Positions 1-9,391 of a stretch of DNA of 64,000 nucleotides are shown piece after piece. Source of the stretch: JBNRMR01 sp050942895 (GTDB lineage Bacteria; Bacillota; Clostridia; Christensenellales; UBA1750); the NCBI GenBank assembly GCA_050942895.1, contig JBMNOE010000003.1, positions 124,001-188,000 of the forward strand. The letters are read 5' to 3'. The notes under the pieces were generated by a model that saw nothing but the letters and a program-made list of their open reading frames with translations, was not told the origin of the DNA and searched no databases. Each line of letters opens with the position of its first letter. The first letter of the stretch is position 1. Both the position numbers and the translations under genes were made by a program.

Positions 1-57
1 GCTTTTTATTTATTTTTATTTTTTAATTTTGCTTTCGTTTGCGCTTTATGGTGCTGG

Positions 58-63
58 TATACT
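58..63 (+). promoter_or_regulatory. possible extended -10 of the corrinoid protein gene
   Basis: TATACT preceded by TGG gives an extended -10 element about 40 bases before the start codon. No good -35 hexamer is visible at the right distance, so the call rests on the -10 alone. A T-rich run lies upstream at the window edge. Confidence 0.35.
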
Positions 64-101
64 GAAAAATCTTTATTAATTAAAGTTTGGGAGGATTTGG
101 A

Positions 102-740
102 ATGGCAGATTTCAGGCTTATCGCGGATACGCTCAAATCAGGGCGCGCGCCAAAGGTTAAGGAACTGGTTCAGGCGGCCATCGACGAAGGTGTGCAGCCC
201 GAGGATATACTCAATCAGGCTCTTGTCGTGGGAATGGGCGAGATCGGCGAAAAGTTTAAAAACAATGAAGTGTATGTACCGGAGGTTTTGATTGCCGCCA
301 GGGCAATGAATGCCGGTCTTTCAATATTGGAGCCATTGCTCGCCCAGAAGGATGTCAAGCCTGCGGGAACGGTTGCTCTGGGGACTGTCAAGGGCGATCT
401 GCACGATATCGGCAAGAATCTTGTGGGAATGATGCTAAAGGGCGCCGGCTTTAAGGTGATTGATCTGGGCGTTGACGTGCCGCCCGAGGCTTTTGTGGAA
501 GCGGCCAGGCAAGATGACGTGCAAATAATCGGAATGAGCGCGCTTTTGACGACCACCATGCCCGCCATGAAGGAGACTATTGATGCGCTCAAGGCTGCCG
601 GGCTTAATGACAAGGTAAAGGTGATGATCGGCGGTGCGCCGGTGACTCAGAACTTCGCAGATGAGATAGGCGCCGACGCTTACACATCGGACGCCGCCTC
701 CGCCGCGCAGAAGGCGCTGGAACTGGTGCGGGCTTCATAA
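102..740 (+). CDS. corrinoid (B12-binding) methyltransferase shuttle protein
   Basis: A 212-residue cobalamin protein of the MtbC/MttC/MtaC type, which carries a methyl group on a corrinoid between a substrate methyltransferase and a second methyltransferase in the cytoplasm. The N-terminal part is the helical cap domain. The B12-binding Rossmann domain starts near residue 88 and shows the base-off signature GDLHDIG (D99, H101, G104), then GMSALLTTTM and MIGGAP. The ATG at 102 is chosen because GGGAGG lies 7 bases upstream; a TTG at 87 has no ribosome site. No partner methyltransferase lies downstream, where a terminator follows at once, so any partner is upstream of the window or elsewhere. 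The substrate cannot be read from this protein. Confidence 0.9.
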   Translation: MADFRLIADTLKSGRAPKVKELVQAAIDEGVQPEDILNQALVVGMGEIGEKFKNNEVYVPEVLIAARAMNAGLSILEPLLAQKDVKPAGTVALGTVKGDLHDIGKNLVGMMLKGAGFKVIDLGVDVPPEAFVEAARQDDVQIIGMSALLTTTMPAMKETIDALKAAGLNDKVKVMIGGAPVTQNFADEIGADAYTSDAASAAQKALELVRAS

Positions 741-770
741 GCAAGAGTTAAGCAAGAATAAGACTTTATC

Positions 771-800
771 AAAAGAGGGCTTTTCATAGGCTCTCTTTTT
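771..800 (+). terminator. rho-independent terminator after the corrinoid gene
   Basis: A 10-bp stem, AAAAGAGGGC pairing with GCTCTCTTTT (one G-U pair), followed by T-rich sequence about 30 bases past the stop codon. It closes the transcription unit. Confidence 0.75.
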
Positions 801-849
801 CTGGCTCAATGTCAATAGTTGGGGTAAGAGAAAACAGACTAAGATGCGA

Positions 850-1800
850 GTTGATTGTGAGAGAGCGATCAGCTCGCATTGTCGTTGACGTTGGTAAAGA
901 TTCGGGCACGGAAATTGCGGAAGTTACGGTAGCCGTAACCGATGCGTTTATAACCCTGATTGTGTTGTTCACCCCCTCGGTGGAGCCGTTTGAATAGGGG
1001 CAGTCAAAGGCGTTGAGAATGTATCTTACCCGGAGCCGTTTTTTCGCCTGGGAGGAAGTCCCTCTCTGCATGAATTTAGAACACTTCCTTGGGCAGGTAA
1101 GCCTACCTCAAGTCGCGCGAAACGAGCAGCATGCGTTCTAGCGCCGCCTTTCTTCCATTTGAACGCTTGGCCATATGGGATAGAAGAAGCCGCTTGCTGT
1201 GTTTGAAATAAATACGTTCCTCTTTGGGTAGAGCTTTTTGCACGCTCTTTCTCACGTTTTCCAGCGCCAGGTACAATAATGCAGATACTCCTTGTTCATA
1301 TCAACGATGACATACCGTACCTATTTTCTGTTTGAAAAGCCGCTCAGATACTCGTAAATCTGCTCCGAATAGCGTGTGGGCACTATGTCGACGACGTTCT
1401 TTTCCGTCAAGGCGGTCAGGATGCATTGAAACTTTCCGTATTATCCCCTTTAAATTCATCGCTGGACAGAACCTTCGGCAAAGTCACGGGCCTTGAGTAA
1501 TCCCTAAAGAAAACCATCGGCCACGGTGGATTCGGATACGCCAAGCTGCATTGCGATCTCCCTTTGTGATTGCTTCATCTCCAGAATCCCGACACACTGT
1601 GCCGCCAGCCGGTCCGTGATCCTGCGCCTTTTGGATATGAGACAGTTGCTTTCGAAAAATCTCTTGCCGCAGCATCGGGACAGCGATACCGCCTCTTGCT
1701 GTATATCCAAACATATTCGTCTCTTTTGTCTTATAGGGTTTGTGTGTGGTAACATTATTCTACAAGATTTTGAAGCGATATGCTTCTTCTTTTTCTCCCA
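850..1800 (-). pseudogene. decayed ISL3-family transposase
   Basis: Read on the minus strand, pieces of an ISL3-type transposase follow each other in changing frames. Near 1700-1500 there is a zinc-finger-like CCGKRFFESNC stretch and a helix-turn-helix (QREIAMQLGVSESTV). Around 1320-1270 comes VRYVIVDMNKEYLH, the usual DDE-domain core. Near 1150-1100 is SRDLR, and near 1000-900 the C-terminal signature NGSTEGVNNTIRVI, which continues after a frameshift as YKRIGYGYRNFRNFRARIF. Several stops and at least three frame changes make it inactive. Family assignment comes from recall of the ISL3 C-terminal signature. Element ends and target duplication could not be fixed by eye. Confidence 0.8.
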
Positions 1801-1857
1801 TTGACCCAATGGTTTGACGAAATACAGGGGAAAGCCACATCCATACTGCTTTTTGCA

Positions 1858-2135
1858 CAAGGAAAAGGGCGGGCGGATTGCCGGTTTCATAGGCTTGCTC
1901 AGAAGCCTTGCTTATGAGCTTGAGGGCGAATATCTTCGCATCATTGCCCTGGCGTGGCAGGGCAGGGAATCGGCCACTGCATTGCTGAACTGCACGAAGG
2001 CTTTTGCGCGCCAAGCCGACGTTTCAAGCTTTACCCCGGCCAGCGGCAACAGCAGTGAGCAGGTCCATGCTTTTTATGAAAGTACGGATTCATAAAAGCT
2101 CCTTCGGATCCTCCGCAAAGATTTAAGAGGCGCGA
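1858..2135 (+). pseudogene. decayed GNAT-type N-acetyltransferase
   Basis: The translated stretch reads like the middle and end of a GNAT acetyltransferase. It has a GGRIAGFIGL strand, then YLRIIALAWQGRESATALLN (close to the acetyl-CoA loop, but with residues lost before QGRG), then a HAFYES segment like the usual HxFYEKxGF end. The frame breaks around 2090; a one-base shift restores KSSFGSSAKI. There is no start codon or ribosome site. The 5' end abuts the ISL3 remnant, so insertion may have removed it. The substrate is unknown. Confidence 0.55.
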
Positions 2136-2193
2136 AGCTTTTCTGGTAAATCGTTTTTTCTTGGTAAAATTAAAATAATTTGCAGCATTTCTA

Positions 2194-2222
2194 TTGACAA
2201 AGCGCCCACGATTTAGTATCAT
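2194..2222 (+). promoter_or_regulatory. sigma-A promoter of the tRNA(CAT) gene
   Basis: TTGACA at 2194-2199 and TATCAT at 2217-2222 are separated by 17 bases, about 57 bases ahead of the tRNA. Confidence 0.75.
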
Positions 2223-2279
2223 AACACTTGCGCAATGAATGCCCTGTGCATAGATGCGCAACCCCCTAGGCTTTTACAT

Positions 2280-2356
2280 GGCGGCGTAGCTCAGTTGGCT
2301 AGAGCATTCGGTTCATACCCGGAGAGTCACCCGTTCAAGTCGGGTCGCCGCTACCA
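2280..2356 (+). tRNA. tRNA with CAT anticodon (tRNA-Met, elongator type)
   Basis: A full cloverleaf can be folded. The acceptor stem is GGCGGCG/CGCCGCT with a G-T first pair, followed by discriminator A and an encoded CCA. The D arm contains AGCTCAGTTGGCTAGAGC. The anticodon arm is TTCGG-TTCATAC-CCGGA with CAT in the loop. The T arm carries TTCAAGT. The acceptor and the lack of three G-C pairs below the anticodon loop favour the elongator form; an Ile tRNA with a lysidine-modified CAT cannot be excluded. Confidence 0.93.
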
Positions 2357-2360
2357 CGAA

Positions 2361-2397
2361 AAACCCCTGTAGATAAGAAGTCTACGGGGGTTTTTTT
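2361..2397 (+). terminator. terminator of the tRNA(CAT) gene
   Basis: AAACCCC and GTAGA pair with TCTAC and GGGGGTTT around a short loop, followed by a run of seven T. It starts five bases after the encoded CCA. Confidence 0.9.
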
Positions 2398-2767
2398 ATA
2401 CGATATAAACACTCTATGGCGTGTTACAATCCTTTTTACTTAAAAAGTTTTTTTGTGTGAGGGTATTGTAAATATTTACAGTATATATTATAATTTTGAT
2501 GTATTTAATCATATCATACATCAATAGGCTTCATTGCAAAACAAAGTGTTAACTATTCATATACAAGTATAGTAACTTTAGGCAATACGAATTATTTGCA
2601 TTATTATTCATTACTATACCTCTTGTTCTTTCATCCATTTGTCCTGTGTTAAACATACTTCAACATAGTGCGCCGGCAGAGTAATTTTATTCCTATCCAA
2701 AAGGATTATTCATGGTATGCAAACCTATAGCTAATAAATAATGCCGAAGCAAGAATGAGGTGTATAA
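2398..2767 (+). other. AT-rich gene-free leader before the ligase-ACP operon
   Basis: About 370 bases with no supported gene. The base composition is clearly more AT-rich than the flanking housekeeping genes. Short ORFs here lack ribosome sites. I see no convincing -35/-10 pair, no riboswitch signature and no terminator, although the operon that follows must have its promoter here. The ribosome site for the next gene (GAGGTG) is at the very end. Confidence 0.5.
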
Positions 2768-4513
2768 ATGGAAAACAACATGCGAAAAGCATCGTTGGAG
2801 GCTAGGCGAAGAATGCTTGCAAGAGGGCCTTTGGTGGATCTTAAAGCACTTTTGGCCGCTGCCAGGGAAGAGTATGGTGATCGAATCGCCTTTTGCGAGT
2901 TGGTGAGAGGCGTGAGCGTTTCATACAGCTACGTAAGATTGTTTGATGATGTGAATGCTCTGGGGGCGGCTCTTATTTCACTCGGCCTGCAGGGTAAGCA
3001 TATAGCGCTCATCGGAGAAAACTCATACAATTGGATCGTTGCCTATCTTTCCGTGATATGCGGCTGTGGAGTAATAGTTCCGCTGGACAAAGAGCTTACA
3101 AAAAACGGACTGGGGCATTTGGTCAAAAAAAGCGATGCGGAAGCGGTTATTTGTTCAAAGGCATTCGGTGATGCCATGCGTGCCTTAATGAGCGAGAACT
3201 CCGCAGTCGCCAATATTGTTATTATGGGCGAAACCGATGAAAGCGATTCAATCCACTCAATGGACCGCTTGATTGAACTGGGGAAAAAACTCATCCAGTC
3301 TGGCGATTGCGCTTTTTCTGACAGCGTTATAAACCCTCTGGAATCCGCAGCTATCCTTTTTACTTCCGGAACGACAGGCGCCAACAAAGGCGTTATGCTG
3401 AGCCACCAAAATATCTGTTCAAACATCAACAGCCTCGCTCAAGTGATCCCTGATGAACCAAACAGCTTCTCAGTATTGCCGATGAATCATTCATTTGAAT
3501 TTAATTGCCATGTGCTGCCCGGCATATACGGAGGGATAACTATTTGCATCAACCCGAATCTTAAGCATCTGGCGGATAATATGCGCTTTTTTAAGCCGGC
3601 GATGTCTGTGGTGGTACCGCTGTTTATAGACGAAATCTATGCAAACATCTGGAGCGAAGCAAGAAGACAGAAACGCGAAAAAGTTCTGCGAAGAGCTGTG
3701 GCGCTTTCAAATATATTAAGGCTCTTTGGCATCGATCTTCGGGAAAAGCTTTTTAAGAAAATAAAAGAGGGCCTTGGAGGTGAACTGCGGCTTTTGATCT
3801 GCGGGGGCGCTCCCATTGGTATGCGCGCCGCTGTCGGGCTGAGCGACTTTGGCATACGAATCATGAATGGTTATGGTATAACCGAATGCTCGCCCCTTGT
3901 CACCCTTAACCCAAAAATCCATAGGAAAGTCGATTCAGTTGGCATTCCCATGCCGGGCATAGAAGTCAAGATAGATGCACCCGATGGCAAAGGCGTGGGG
4001 GAGATACTTGTTCGCGGTAAAAACGTGATGATCGGCTACTACAACGATGAATATTCAAACAGCGTTTCATTTGAAGGGGAGTGGTTTAAAACGGGCGATT
4101 ACGGAAAGCAGAGTTTAACAGGCGCCCTTTTTGTCGTGGGCCGCAAAAAGAATCTGATAGTGCTGGATAACGGCAAAAATGTCCATCCGGAGGAAATCGA
4201 AAGCCTGATTCTCTCGCAGCTTTCCTATGTCAAAGATATCGTGGTGCATGAGGCTGAACGCATCTCCTCCGGCAGGATGCAACGCAGCGTGGCAGCGGTT
4301 ATCGGAATCGACCCGAAGAGTGAAATGAGTCGTGTTCAAAAAGAAGAAAGAGATTTCTTAGTGGCGGAAGATATCAAAAGGGTGAACAAACAGTTACCGT
4401 CATATAAACGAATATGCATGATAAAAGTAAGCACGGAGCAGTTTGAAAAAACAACGACTCTCAAGGTCGTGCGCCAAAGCGTAATCGGCAATGATAAATA
4501 CGCGCCGCTTTGA
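2768..4513 (+). CDS. AMP-forming acyl-CoA/acyl-ACP synthetase-like ligase
   Basis: A 581-residue member of the ANL (acyl-adenylating) superfamily, closest in form to fatty-acid CoA ligases. It should activate a carboxylic acid as acyl-AMP and pass it to a thiol, plausibly that of the carrier protein encoded next. Visible motifs are the phosphate loop TSGTTGANKG (199-208), YGITE (369-373), KTGD (441-444), GRKKN (458-462) and NGKNVHPEEIE (468-478). A C-terminal KTTTLK places the A10-type lysine at about 566. No thiolation or condensation domain is fused. The ATG has GAGGTG six bases upstream. It is first of five same-strand genes. The acyl substrate cannot be deduced. Confidence 0.88.
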   Translation: MENNMRKASLEARRRMLARGPLVDLKALLAAAREEYGDRIAFCELVRGVSVSYSYVRLFDDVNALGAALISLGLQGKHIALIGENSYNWIVAYLSVICGCGVIVPLDKELTKNGLGHLVKKSDAEAVICSKAFGDAMRALMSENSAVANIVIMGETDESDSIHSMDRLIELGKKLIQSGDCAFSDSVINPLESAAILFTSGTTGANKGVMLSHQNICSNINSLAQVIPDEPNSFSVLPMNHSFEFNCHVLPGIYGGITICINPNLKHLADNMRFFKPAMSVVVPLFIDEIYANIWSEARRQKREKVLRRAVALSNILRLFGIDLREKLFKKIKEGLGGELRLLICGGAPIGMRAAVGLSDFGIRIMNGYGITECSPLVTLNPKIHRKVDSVGIPMPGIEVKIDAPDGKGVGEILVRGKNVMIGYYNDEYSNSVSFEGEWFKTGDYGKQSLTGALFVVGRKKNLIVLDNGKNVHPEEIESLILSQLSYVKDIVVHEAERISSGRMQRSVAAVIGIDPKSEMSRVQKEERDFLVAEDIKRVNKQLPSYKRICMIKVSTEQFEKTTTLKVVRQSVIGNDKYAPL

Positions 4514-4548
4514 TCCTATGCTCGCACAAAATGCAGGGAGTGGTATTT

Positions 4549-4818
4549 ATGTTGAATTACTTAAAGGAAGTTATCGGCAAATATGTGGAGATTGATGTAA
4601 ATAATATTACGATGAACACAAACCTGCGGGCGGATTTGGGAATGAACTCGCTTGAGCTGATTAATCTCGTTGTACAGGTGGAGGATGAGTTGGGCGTGGA
4701 AATAGATGAGACAGACGCAATAGACTTCCAGGTGGTGGGGGATGTGGTTGAGTATTTGAACAATAGCGGAAAACAATTTCCGCCTATGGTCGGTGAACCG
4801 GAAAAGGAAAACCAATGA
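4549..4818 (+). CDS. acyl carrier protein
   Basis: An 89-residue carrier protein. The phosphopantetheine attachment site is DLGMNSLEL with Ser34, and acidic helices flank it (VEDELGVEIDETD). It should carry the acyl group activated by the preceding ligase as a thioester. The ATG at 4549 is preferred because GGGAG lies eight bases upstream. The gene overlaps the next by ATGA, which suggests translational coupling with the ABC ATPase. It is a discrete carrier, not a fatty-acid-synthase ACP in a fab cluster, since no fab genes are nearby. A carrier for an amino acid is also possible. Confidence 0.9.
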   Translation: MLNYLKEVIGKYVEIDVNNITMNTNLRADLGMNSLELINLVVQVEDELGVEIDETDAIDFQVVGDVVEYLNNSGKQFPPMVGEPEKENQ

Positions 4819-5519
4819 GTTCGTATATTGAGTTTAAAAATGTGCATAAGCGGTATAAAATGGGCGATACCATCATCAACGCAGCAAATGGCGTAACCTT
4901 TGAGATAGAAAAAGGTGAATTGGCTATTTTGCTGGGTGCAAGCGGAGCCGGCAAGACCACAGTTCTTAATATGCTTGGCGGCATTGACGTCTGCGATGAG
5001 GGCGATATCATCGTCGCCGATAAAAAAGTGAGCGCGCTGACGGACAATGAGATGATAATGTACCGCAGGAAAGATATTGGGTTTGTTTTTCAATTCTATA
5101 ATCTGATTCAGAACCTAACAGCCCAGGAGAACGTGGAACTGGCGGTGCAGATTTGCGATAGCCACCTGGATGTGGAGGAAGTCTTGAAGGAGGTTGGCCT
5201 TGGCGAGCGCAAGGATAATTTCCCTGCTCAGCTTTCAGGGGGCGAACAGCAGAGAGTCGCCATTGCAAGGGCGCTTGCGAAGAACCCCAAATTATTGCTT
5301 TGCGATGAGCCTACAGGTGCGCTAGATGACGTTACCGGGAAAAAAATTCTTTCTTTGTTGCAAAACACCAGCAAGAGCAGCGGAATGACGGTTGTATTAA
5401 TCACCCACAACGCTGGTTTAGCGCCCATGGCGAACCGGATCATACGAATGAAAAGCGGTGTTGTTCAAAGCAGCACGGTTAATGAATCCCCAAAATCTGT
5501 TGAGGAACTTGAATGGTGA
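4815..5519 (+). CDS. ABC transporter ATP-binding protein, MacB/LolD type
   Basis: A 234-residue ATPase subunit. Walker A is GASGAGKTT (41-49), the signature is LSGGEQQ (140-146), Walker B is LLCDEPTGALD (161-171, with E165 catalytic) and the switch histidine is H198 in ITHN. The family (MacB, LolD, FtsE-like) works with FtsX-fold permeases, driving mechanical movement of an extracytoplasmic domain more often than classic alternating-access transport. It starts inside the stop region of the ACP gene and ends directly against the GTG of the permease gene, so the two should form one complex. Confidence 0.95.
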   Translation: MSSYIEFKNVHKRYKMGDTIINAANGVTFEIEKGELAILLGASGAGKTTVLNMLGGIDVCDEGDIIVADKKVSALTDNEMIMYRRKDIGFVFQFYNLIQNLTAQENVELAVQICDSHLDVEEVLKEVGLGERKDNFPAQLSGGEQQRVAIARALAKNPKLLLCDEPTGALDDVTGKKILSLLQNTSKSSGMTVVLITHNAGLAPMANRIIRMKSGVVQSSTVNESPKSVEELEW

Positions 5520-8500
5520 GTGAAAACGAAGGTGAAAAAGAAAGCTCTAATCAAAGATATATATCGTGAGATAAAGCGTTCGACGGGCCGCTTCTTGTCT
5601 ATTATGCTAATAATAGCAGCAGGGGTTGGCTTTTTTGTGGGCGTAAAGGCCACTGCGCCAAGCATGCACACCACTGCGGAGAGGTATTTCAACGAAAACT
5701 CTCTGATGGACTTTGAAATTTTATCTACCGTAGGCTTTGATGACGAAGATGTTCGCCAGGTGGCATTAATAGAAGGAGTGGAAAAGGTTATGCCATCCTA
5801 TTCGGCGGACCTGATGATCGAGCACAATGACCAAACAGTTGTTACTAAAGTGATGTCATTGCCGAAAGACGAGCCAAATGCAATAAATATTCCAATGCTT
5901 CTTGAAGGCAGGCTTCCTGAAAGCGAAGATGAATGCATTGTGTCTTCTTATCAATTTGATGGCGAGGGATATCAAATCGGTGATGTGATAACCTTTGAGC
6001 TGGATGCAGGGAATATGCAGACTGATGCAATTGTCTCGCGCAACACCTACACTGTGGTTGGAATAGCTGACCTGCCGCTTTATATTTCCTACAGCTTTGG
6101 TACTTCGTCAATCGGCAATGGTATCATTTCTTCAGTTCTGATGATACCTTCATCGAATTTCATATATAGCCGCTATACGGAGCTTTTTGTTACTCTTTTG
6201 TGCCATAAGCAAGGCATAACGGCATTTGAAGATGATTATGACCTGCTCGTGAGCGATTTTTCAGCCAGCCTCAGCGCCCTTGGCGATGAGCGCTACTCCT
6301 TATTTGTCCGCGGAATGCAAGAGCAAATTGATGAGGCGCAGAAGAAACTGGACAGCAGCCAAGAAGAGGCTGACCATGAACTGAAAGAAGCGGCCTTTGA
6401 GCTTGAAGACGCAAGGCAGCAGATAGACGAAGGGCTTAAAAGGCTTGAGGAGGGCTGGAAGGATTACGAGCAAGGAAGCGAAGATGCCCAAAGCCGCTTG
6501 GAGAAGGCGGCGGAGGAAATCGTTTCACTTAAAAAACTGCTGGCTCAAAGAGAAAAGGACTTGTTAAACGGCAAAAGGGAATACGAACTAGGTCTCGCCG
6601 AAGCAGAAGCCGAATTGGCCCGCGGCCGCAGAACACTTGATGAAAACTGGGCCGAATACAACGACGGCCTTGCGGAGTTTAACAAAAGTAAAGAACAGTA
6701 TGACACATATGTGAATGAATATGAAGATGGGCAAAGGCAGCTTAGTGCGGCACGGGCGGAGTATGCAGCAGCGCTTGAAGAATATGAAAGCGCAAAGCAA
6801 CAGCTGGAAACGGCAAGAGACGCTGTGGATAGTATGGAAGCCCAGCTAGAGGAATATGAAAATGGAGGAAGCGTGAATATCACGCCGGAGCAATTGGAGT
6901 TGCTTAGGCAGGGTATTGCAGAATCCAAGGCTGAGCTTGCTTCAATGGAAGAGGAGCTTGAAACCATGGAGCCAGGGTCTCCGGAATACGAGGAGCTGTC
7001 CCGGCAAATCGAAAGTTTACGCCAGTCGATTGCCTATGCAGAAGAACAACTGGAGGCATATGAAAGCGGCGGAAATATAGAACTGAGCGAGGAGGAGCTG
7101 CGGCAACTTAGAGAAGCGTTAGAAACGGCGAAAAGAGAGCTTGATACTTATGAAGAGCAGCTTGCCGATAGCGAAAGACAGCTTGAAAGCGCGAGCGATC
7201 AGATCGAAGAGGGAGAAAGCGAATTGGCTGCCGCATCCGAGCAGTTGAACGAAGCAAAAGAAAAAATTAGCTTGGCCGAAAAAGAACTGAACGATGCCAA
7301 AATGCAGCTTAATGACGCAGAAGACGAATATGCGCGTAAAAAAGATGATGCATACGCTCAGCTTGAAAGCGCTCGCCTCGAGATAGAATCCGGAGAAGTA
7401 GAGCTAAACGCAGCTTATGGCCGCCTTGTTCAGGGCGAAAGACAGCTTGCCGAGTCTAAAGCCGAAGCGGATATTCAGTTTCAGGAAGCTTATGAGGAGC
7501 TCGTTTCCTATCAAACCGAGCTTGAAAAGGCGCAGGAGGAATACCAAAAAAGTCTTAATGAATACGACAAGGCGCTTATGGATGCGGAAAGCGAAATTTC
7601 CAAAGGCATGAACCGTATACAAAACGCCAGAAGCGAGCTTGGAGAAGTTGTTGCAGGAAAGTGGTATGTGTTCAGCCGAGATGAGATTATGGTCAATTAT
7701 TCAAGCTTCAAGCTAGATGCAGAAAGGATCAGCGCCATTGCAGACGTATTTCCGGCTTTCTTCCTGATGGTCGCAGCTCTTATTTGCCTGACAACGATGA
7801 CACGCATGGTGGACGAGCAGCGAACTCAGATAGGCATATATAAGGCTTTGGGCTATTCATCATCCAGTATTGCGTCAAAATATCTGGTCTATTCAACCCT
7901 TGCCTGTATTATCGGATGCATCATAGGGCCGGTTATTTGCGTGCAGGTGCTGCCAAGAGTAATATTTGGCGCGTACAGCGTTCTATACAGGCTCCCTGAT
8001 TTCACCATAAAAATGCCCTGGGATATGCTTGCGGTATCTGTGGCTGTTGCGCTTTGCTGCACGGCGCTTGTTGCAGGGTTAAGCTGCCGGCGGGAGCTTA
8101 AGGTTATCACCGCGGCGCTGATGCGCCCAAAGGCGCCAAAGGCAGGCAAAAAAATATGGCTGGAAAGAATACCGCGCCTCTGGAAGCGATTCAGTTTCTC
8201 ACACAAGATAACAGCGCGCAATCTTTTCAGATATAAATCGCGCTTGCTGATGACCGTATTTGGAATCTCAGGCTGTATGGCGCTAATCGTTGCTGGGTTT
8301 GGTTTGCAAAATGCTATTGCTCCGATTGTCGATCGGCAATATTCACAGCTATCATATTATGACATGACATTGATACTCAGCAAAAACTATTCGCCCAATG
8401 AAATAGTCGGCCTGAAAGCGCAGCTACTGTCAGATGAGCGCGTGGAAAGCTTCACTTTCGTTTATGAGGGCAGCGGAAAAGTTTTGGATTGGAATGAGAA

Positions 8501-9341
8501 GGCATCCTTTGACGAAGTATATCTGATTATGCCGCAGAGCATAGATGAAATCGGCAATATTGTCAACCTTCGCAGGCTAAAGGACAAAAGCAGTGTAGAG
8601 CTTAAGCAGGAAGGAGTTGTAATAACAGAAAAGATATCCCGCTTATTGGGCGCATCCGAAGGCGCTGAAATTAAGTTCATGGTCGGAGAAAAGGTGTACA
8701 TCCTTGAAGTAACTGATGTGGTAGAAAACTACATATACAACTATATATATATATCACCTGAGTATTATTTGCAGATTTTCGAAAAGGAGCCGTCATACAA
8801 CACCGTATATGCTTCCCAAAGCAGTGCAATGACGGACACGGACGAATTTGCATCCCATTGGCTGCGCAGCGGCGATAATGTCATAATGGTTTTCTTTACA
8901 TCCATGGCAAGCGATGCCGTAGAGGATACTCTGTCCAGCCTTAGAGTTGTTATTTTGGTTATGATACTATGCGCGGGAATTCTTGCGTTCATTGTGCTAT
9001 ACAATTTAACCAACATAAATATATCGGAACGTTTGCGCGAAATAGCGACAATAAAAGTGCTTGGATTCAATCATTTTGAAGTTAACATGTATATATTCCG
9101 TGAAAACTTAATTATGTGTTTGCTTGGAATATTTTTAGGCAGCATTCTCGGATATTTTATGGCCCGGTATATAATTTCCACGGTGGAGGTTAATGTGGTT
9201 ATGTTCAGCCAAGAAATTCTTTTTAGCAGCTATTTGTATGCCGCTCTGCTTACTTTGTTTTTTGCTCTGCTTGTTAACTTGTTTATGGTCCGTAGAGTAA
9301 AAGCCATCAGTATGGTGGAATCGCTAAAGGCCGTTGAATAA
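5520..9341 (+). CDS. giant FtsX-type ABC permease with an extracellular coiled coil
   Basis: 1273 residues, about twice a usual MacB-type permease. One membrane segment lies near 25-42, followed by an extracytoplasmic domain to about 260. From about 263 to 715 almost everything is heptad-like Glu/Gln/Lys/Ala/Leu sequence, a predicted coiled coil. Within it two similar segments, near 443-478 and 511-546 (YENGGS... and YESGGN...), look like an internal duplication. A three-helix FtsX membrane unit starts near 740, a second one occupies the last 130 residues, and another extracytoplasmic domain lies between. The start is a GTG immediately after the ATPase stop codon. Similar long coiled-coil permeases are known in Clostridia but their cargo generally is not. 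Confidence 0.9.
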   Translation: MKTKVKKKALIKDIYREIKRSTGRFLSIMLIIAAGVGFFVGVKATAPSMHTTAERYFNENSLMDFEILSTVGFDDEDVRQVALIEGVEKVMPSYSADLMIEHNDQTVVTKVMSLPKDEPNAINIPMLLEGRLPESEDECIVSSYQFDGEGYQIGDVITFELDAGNMQTDAIVSRNTYTVVGIADLPLYISYSFGTSSIGNGIISSVLMIPSSNFIYSRYTELFVTLLCHKQGITAFEDDYDLLVSDFSASLSALGDERYSLFVRGMQEQIDEAQKKLDSSQEEADHELKEAAFELEDARQQIDEGLKRLEEGWKDYEQGSEDAQSRLEKAAEEIVSLKKLLAQREKDLLNGKREYELGLAEAEAELARGRRTLDENWAEYNDGLAEFNKSKEQYDTYVNEYEDGQRQLSAARAEYAAALEEYESAKQQLETARDAVDSMEAQLEEYENGGSVNITPEQLELLRQGIAESKAELASMEEELETMEPGSPEYEELSRQIESLRQSIAYAEEQLEAYESGGNIELSEEELRQLREALETAKRELDTYEEQLADSERQLESASDQIEEGESELAAASEQLNEAKEKISLAEKELNDAKMQLNDAEDEYARKKDDAYAQLESARLEIESGEVELNAAYGRLVQGERQLAESKAEADIQFQEAYEELVSYQTELEKAQEEYQKSLNEYDKALMDAESEISKGMNRIQNARSELGEVVAGKWYVFSRDEIMVNYSSFKLDAERISAIADVFPAFFLMVAALICLTTMTRMVDEQRTQIGIYKALGYSSSSIASKYLVYSTLACIIGCIIGPVICVQVLPRVIFGAYSVLYRLPDFTIKMPWDMLAVSVAVALCCTALVAGLSCRRELKVITAALMRPKAPKAGKKIWLERIPRLWKRFSFSHKITARNLFRYKSRLLMTVFGISGCMALIVAGFGLQNAIAPIVDRQYSQLSYYDMTLILSKNYSPNEIVGLKAQLLSDERVESFTFVYEGSGKVLDWNEKASFDEVYLIMPQSIDEIGNIVNLRRLKDKSSVELKQEGVVITEKISRLLGASEGAEIKFMVGEKVYILEVTDVVENYIYNYIYISPEYYLQIFEKEPSYNTVYASQSSAMTDTDEFASHWLRSGDNVIMVFFTSMASDAVEDTLSSLRVVILVMILCAGILAFIVLYNLTNINISERLREIATIKVLGFNHFEVNMYIFRENLIMCLLGIFLGSILGYFMARYIISTVEVNVVMFSQEILFSSYLYAALLTLFFALLVNLFMVRRVKAISMVESLKAVE

Positions 9342-9391
9342 TAGGCCGTTGGATAATAAAAAAATACGGTGAAAAGTTCGGGAGGGTCATT

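Noticed and set aside
2398..2767. Small peptide gene (possible precursor) before the ligase
   Set aside because: A frame from about 2499 encodes some 17 residues, but there is no ribosome site and no cleavage or core-peptide pattern.
6545..6967. Long reading frames on the opposite strand of the permease coiled coil
   Set aside because: They are low-complexity Ser/Leu mirror images of the Glu-rich coding strand, with no ribosome sites.
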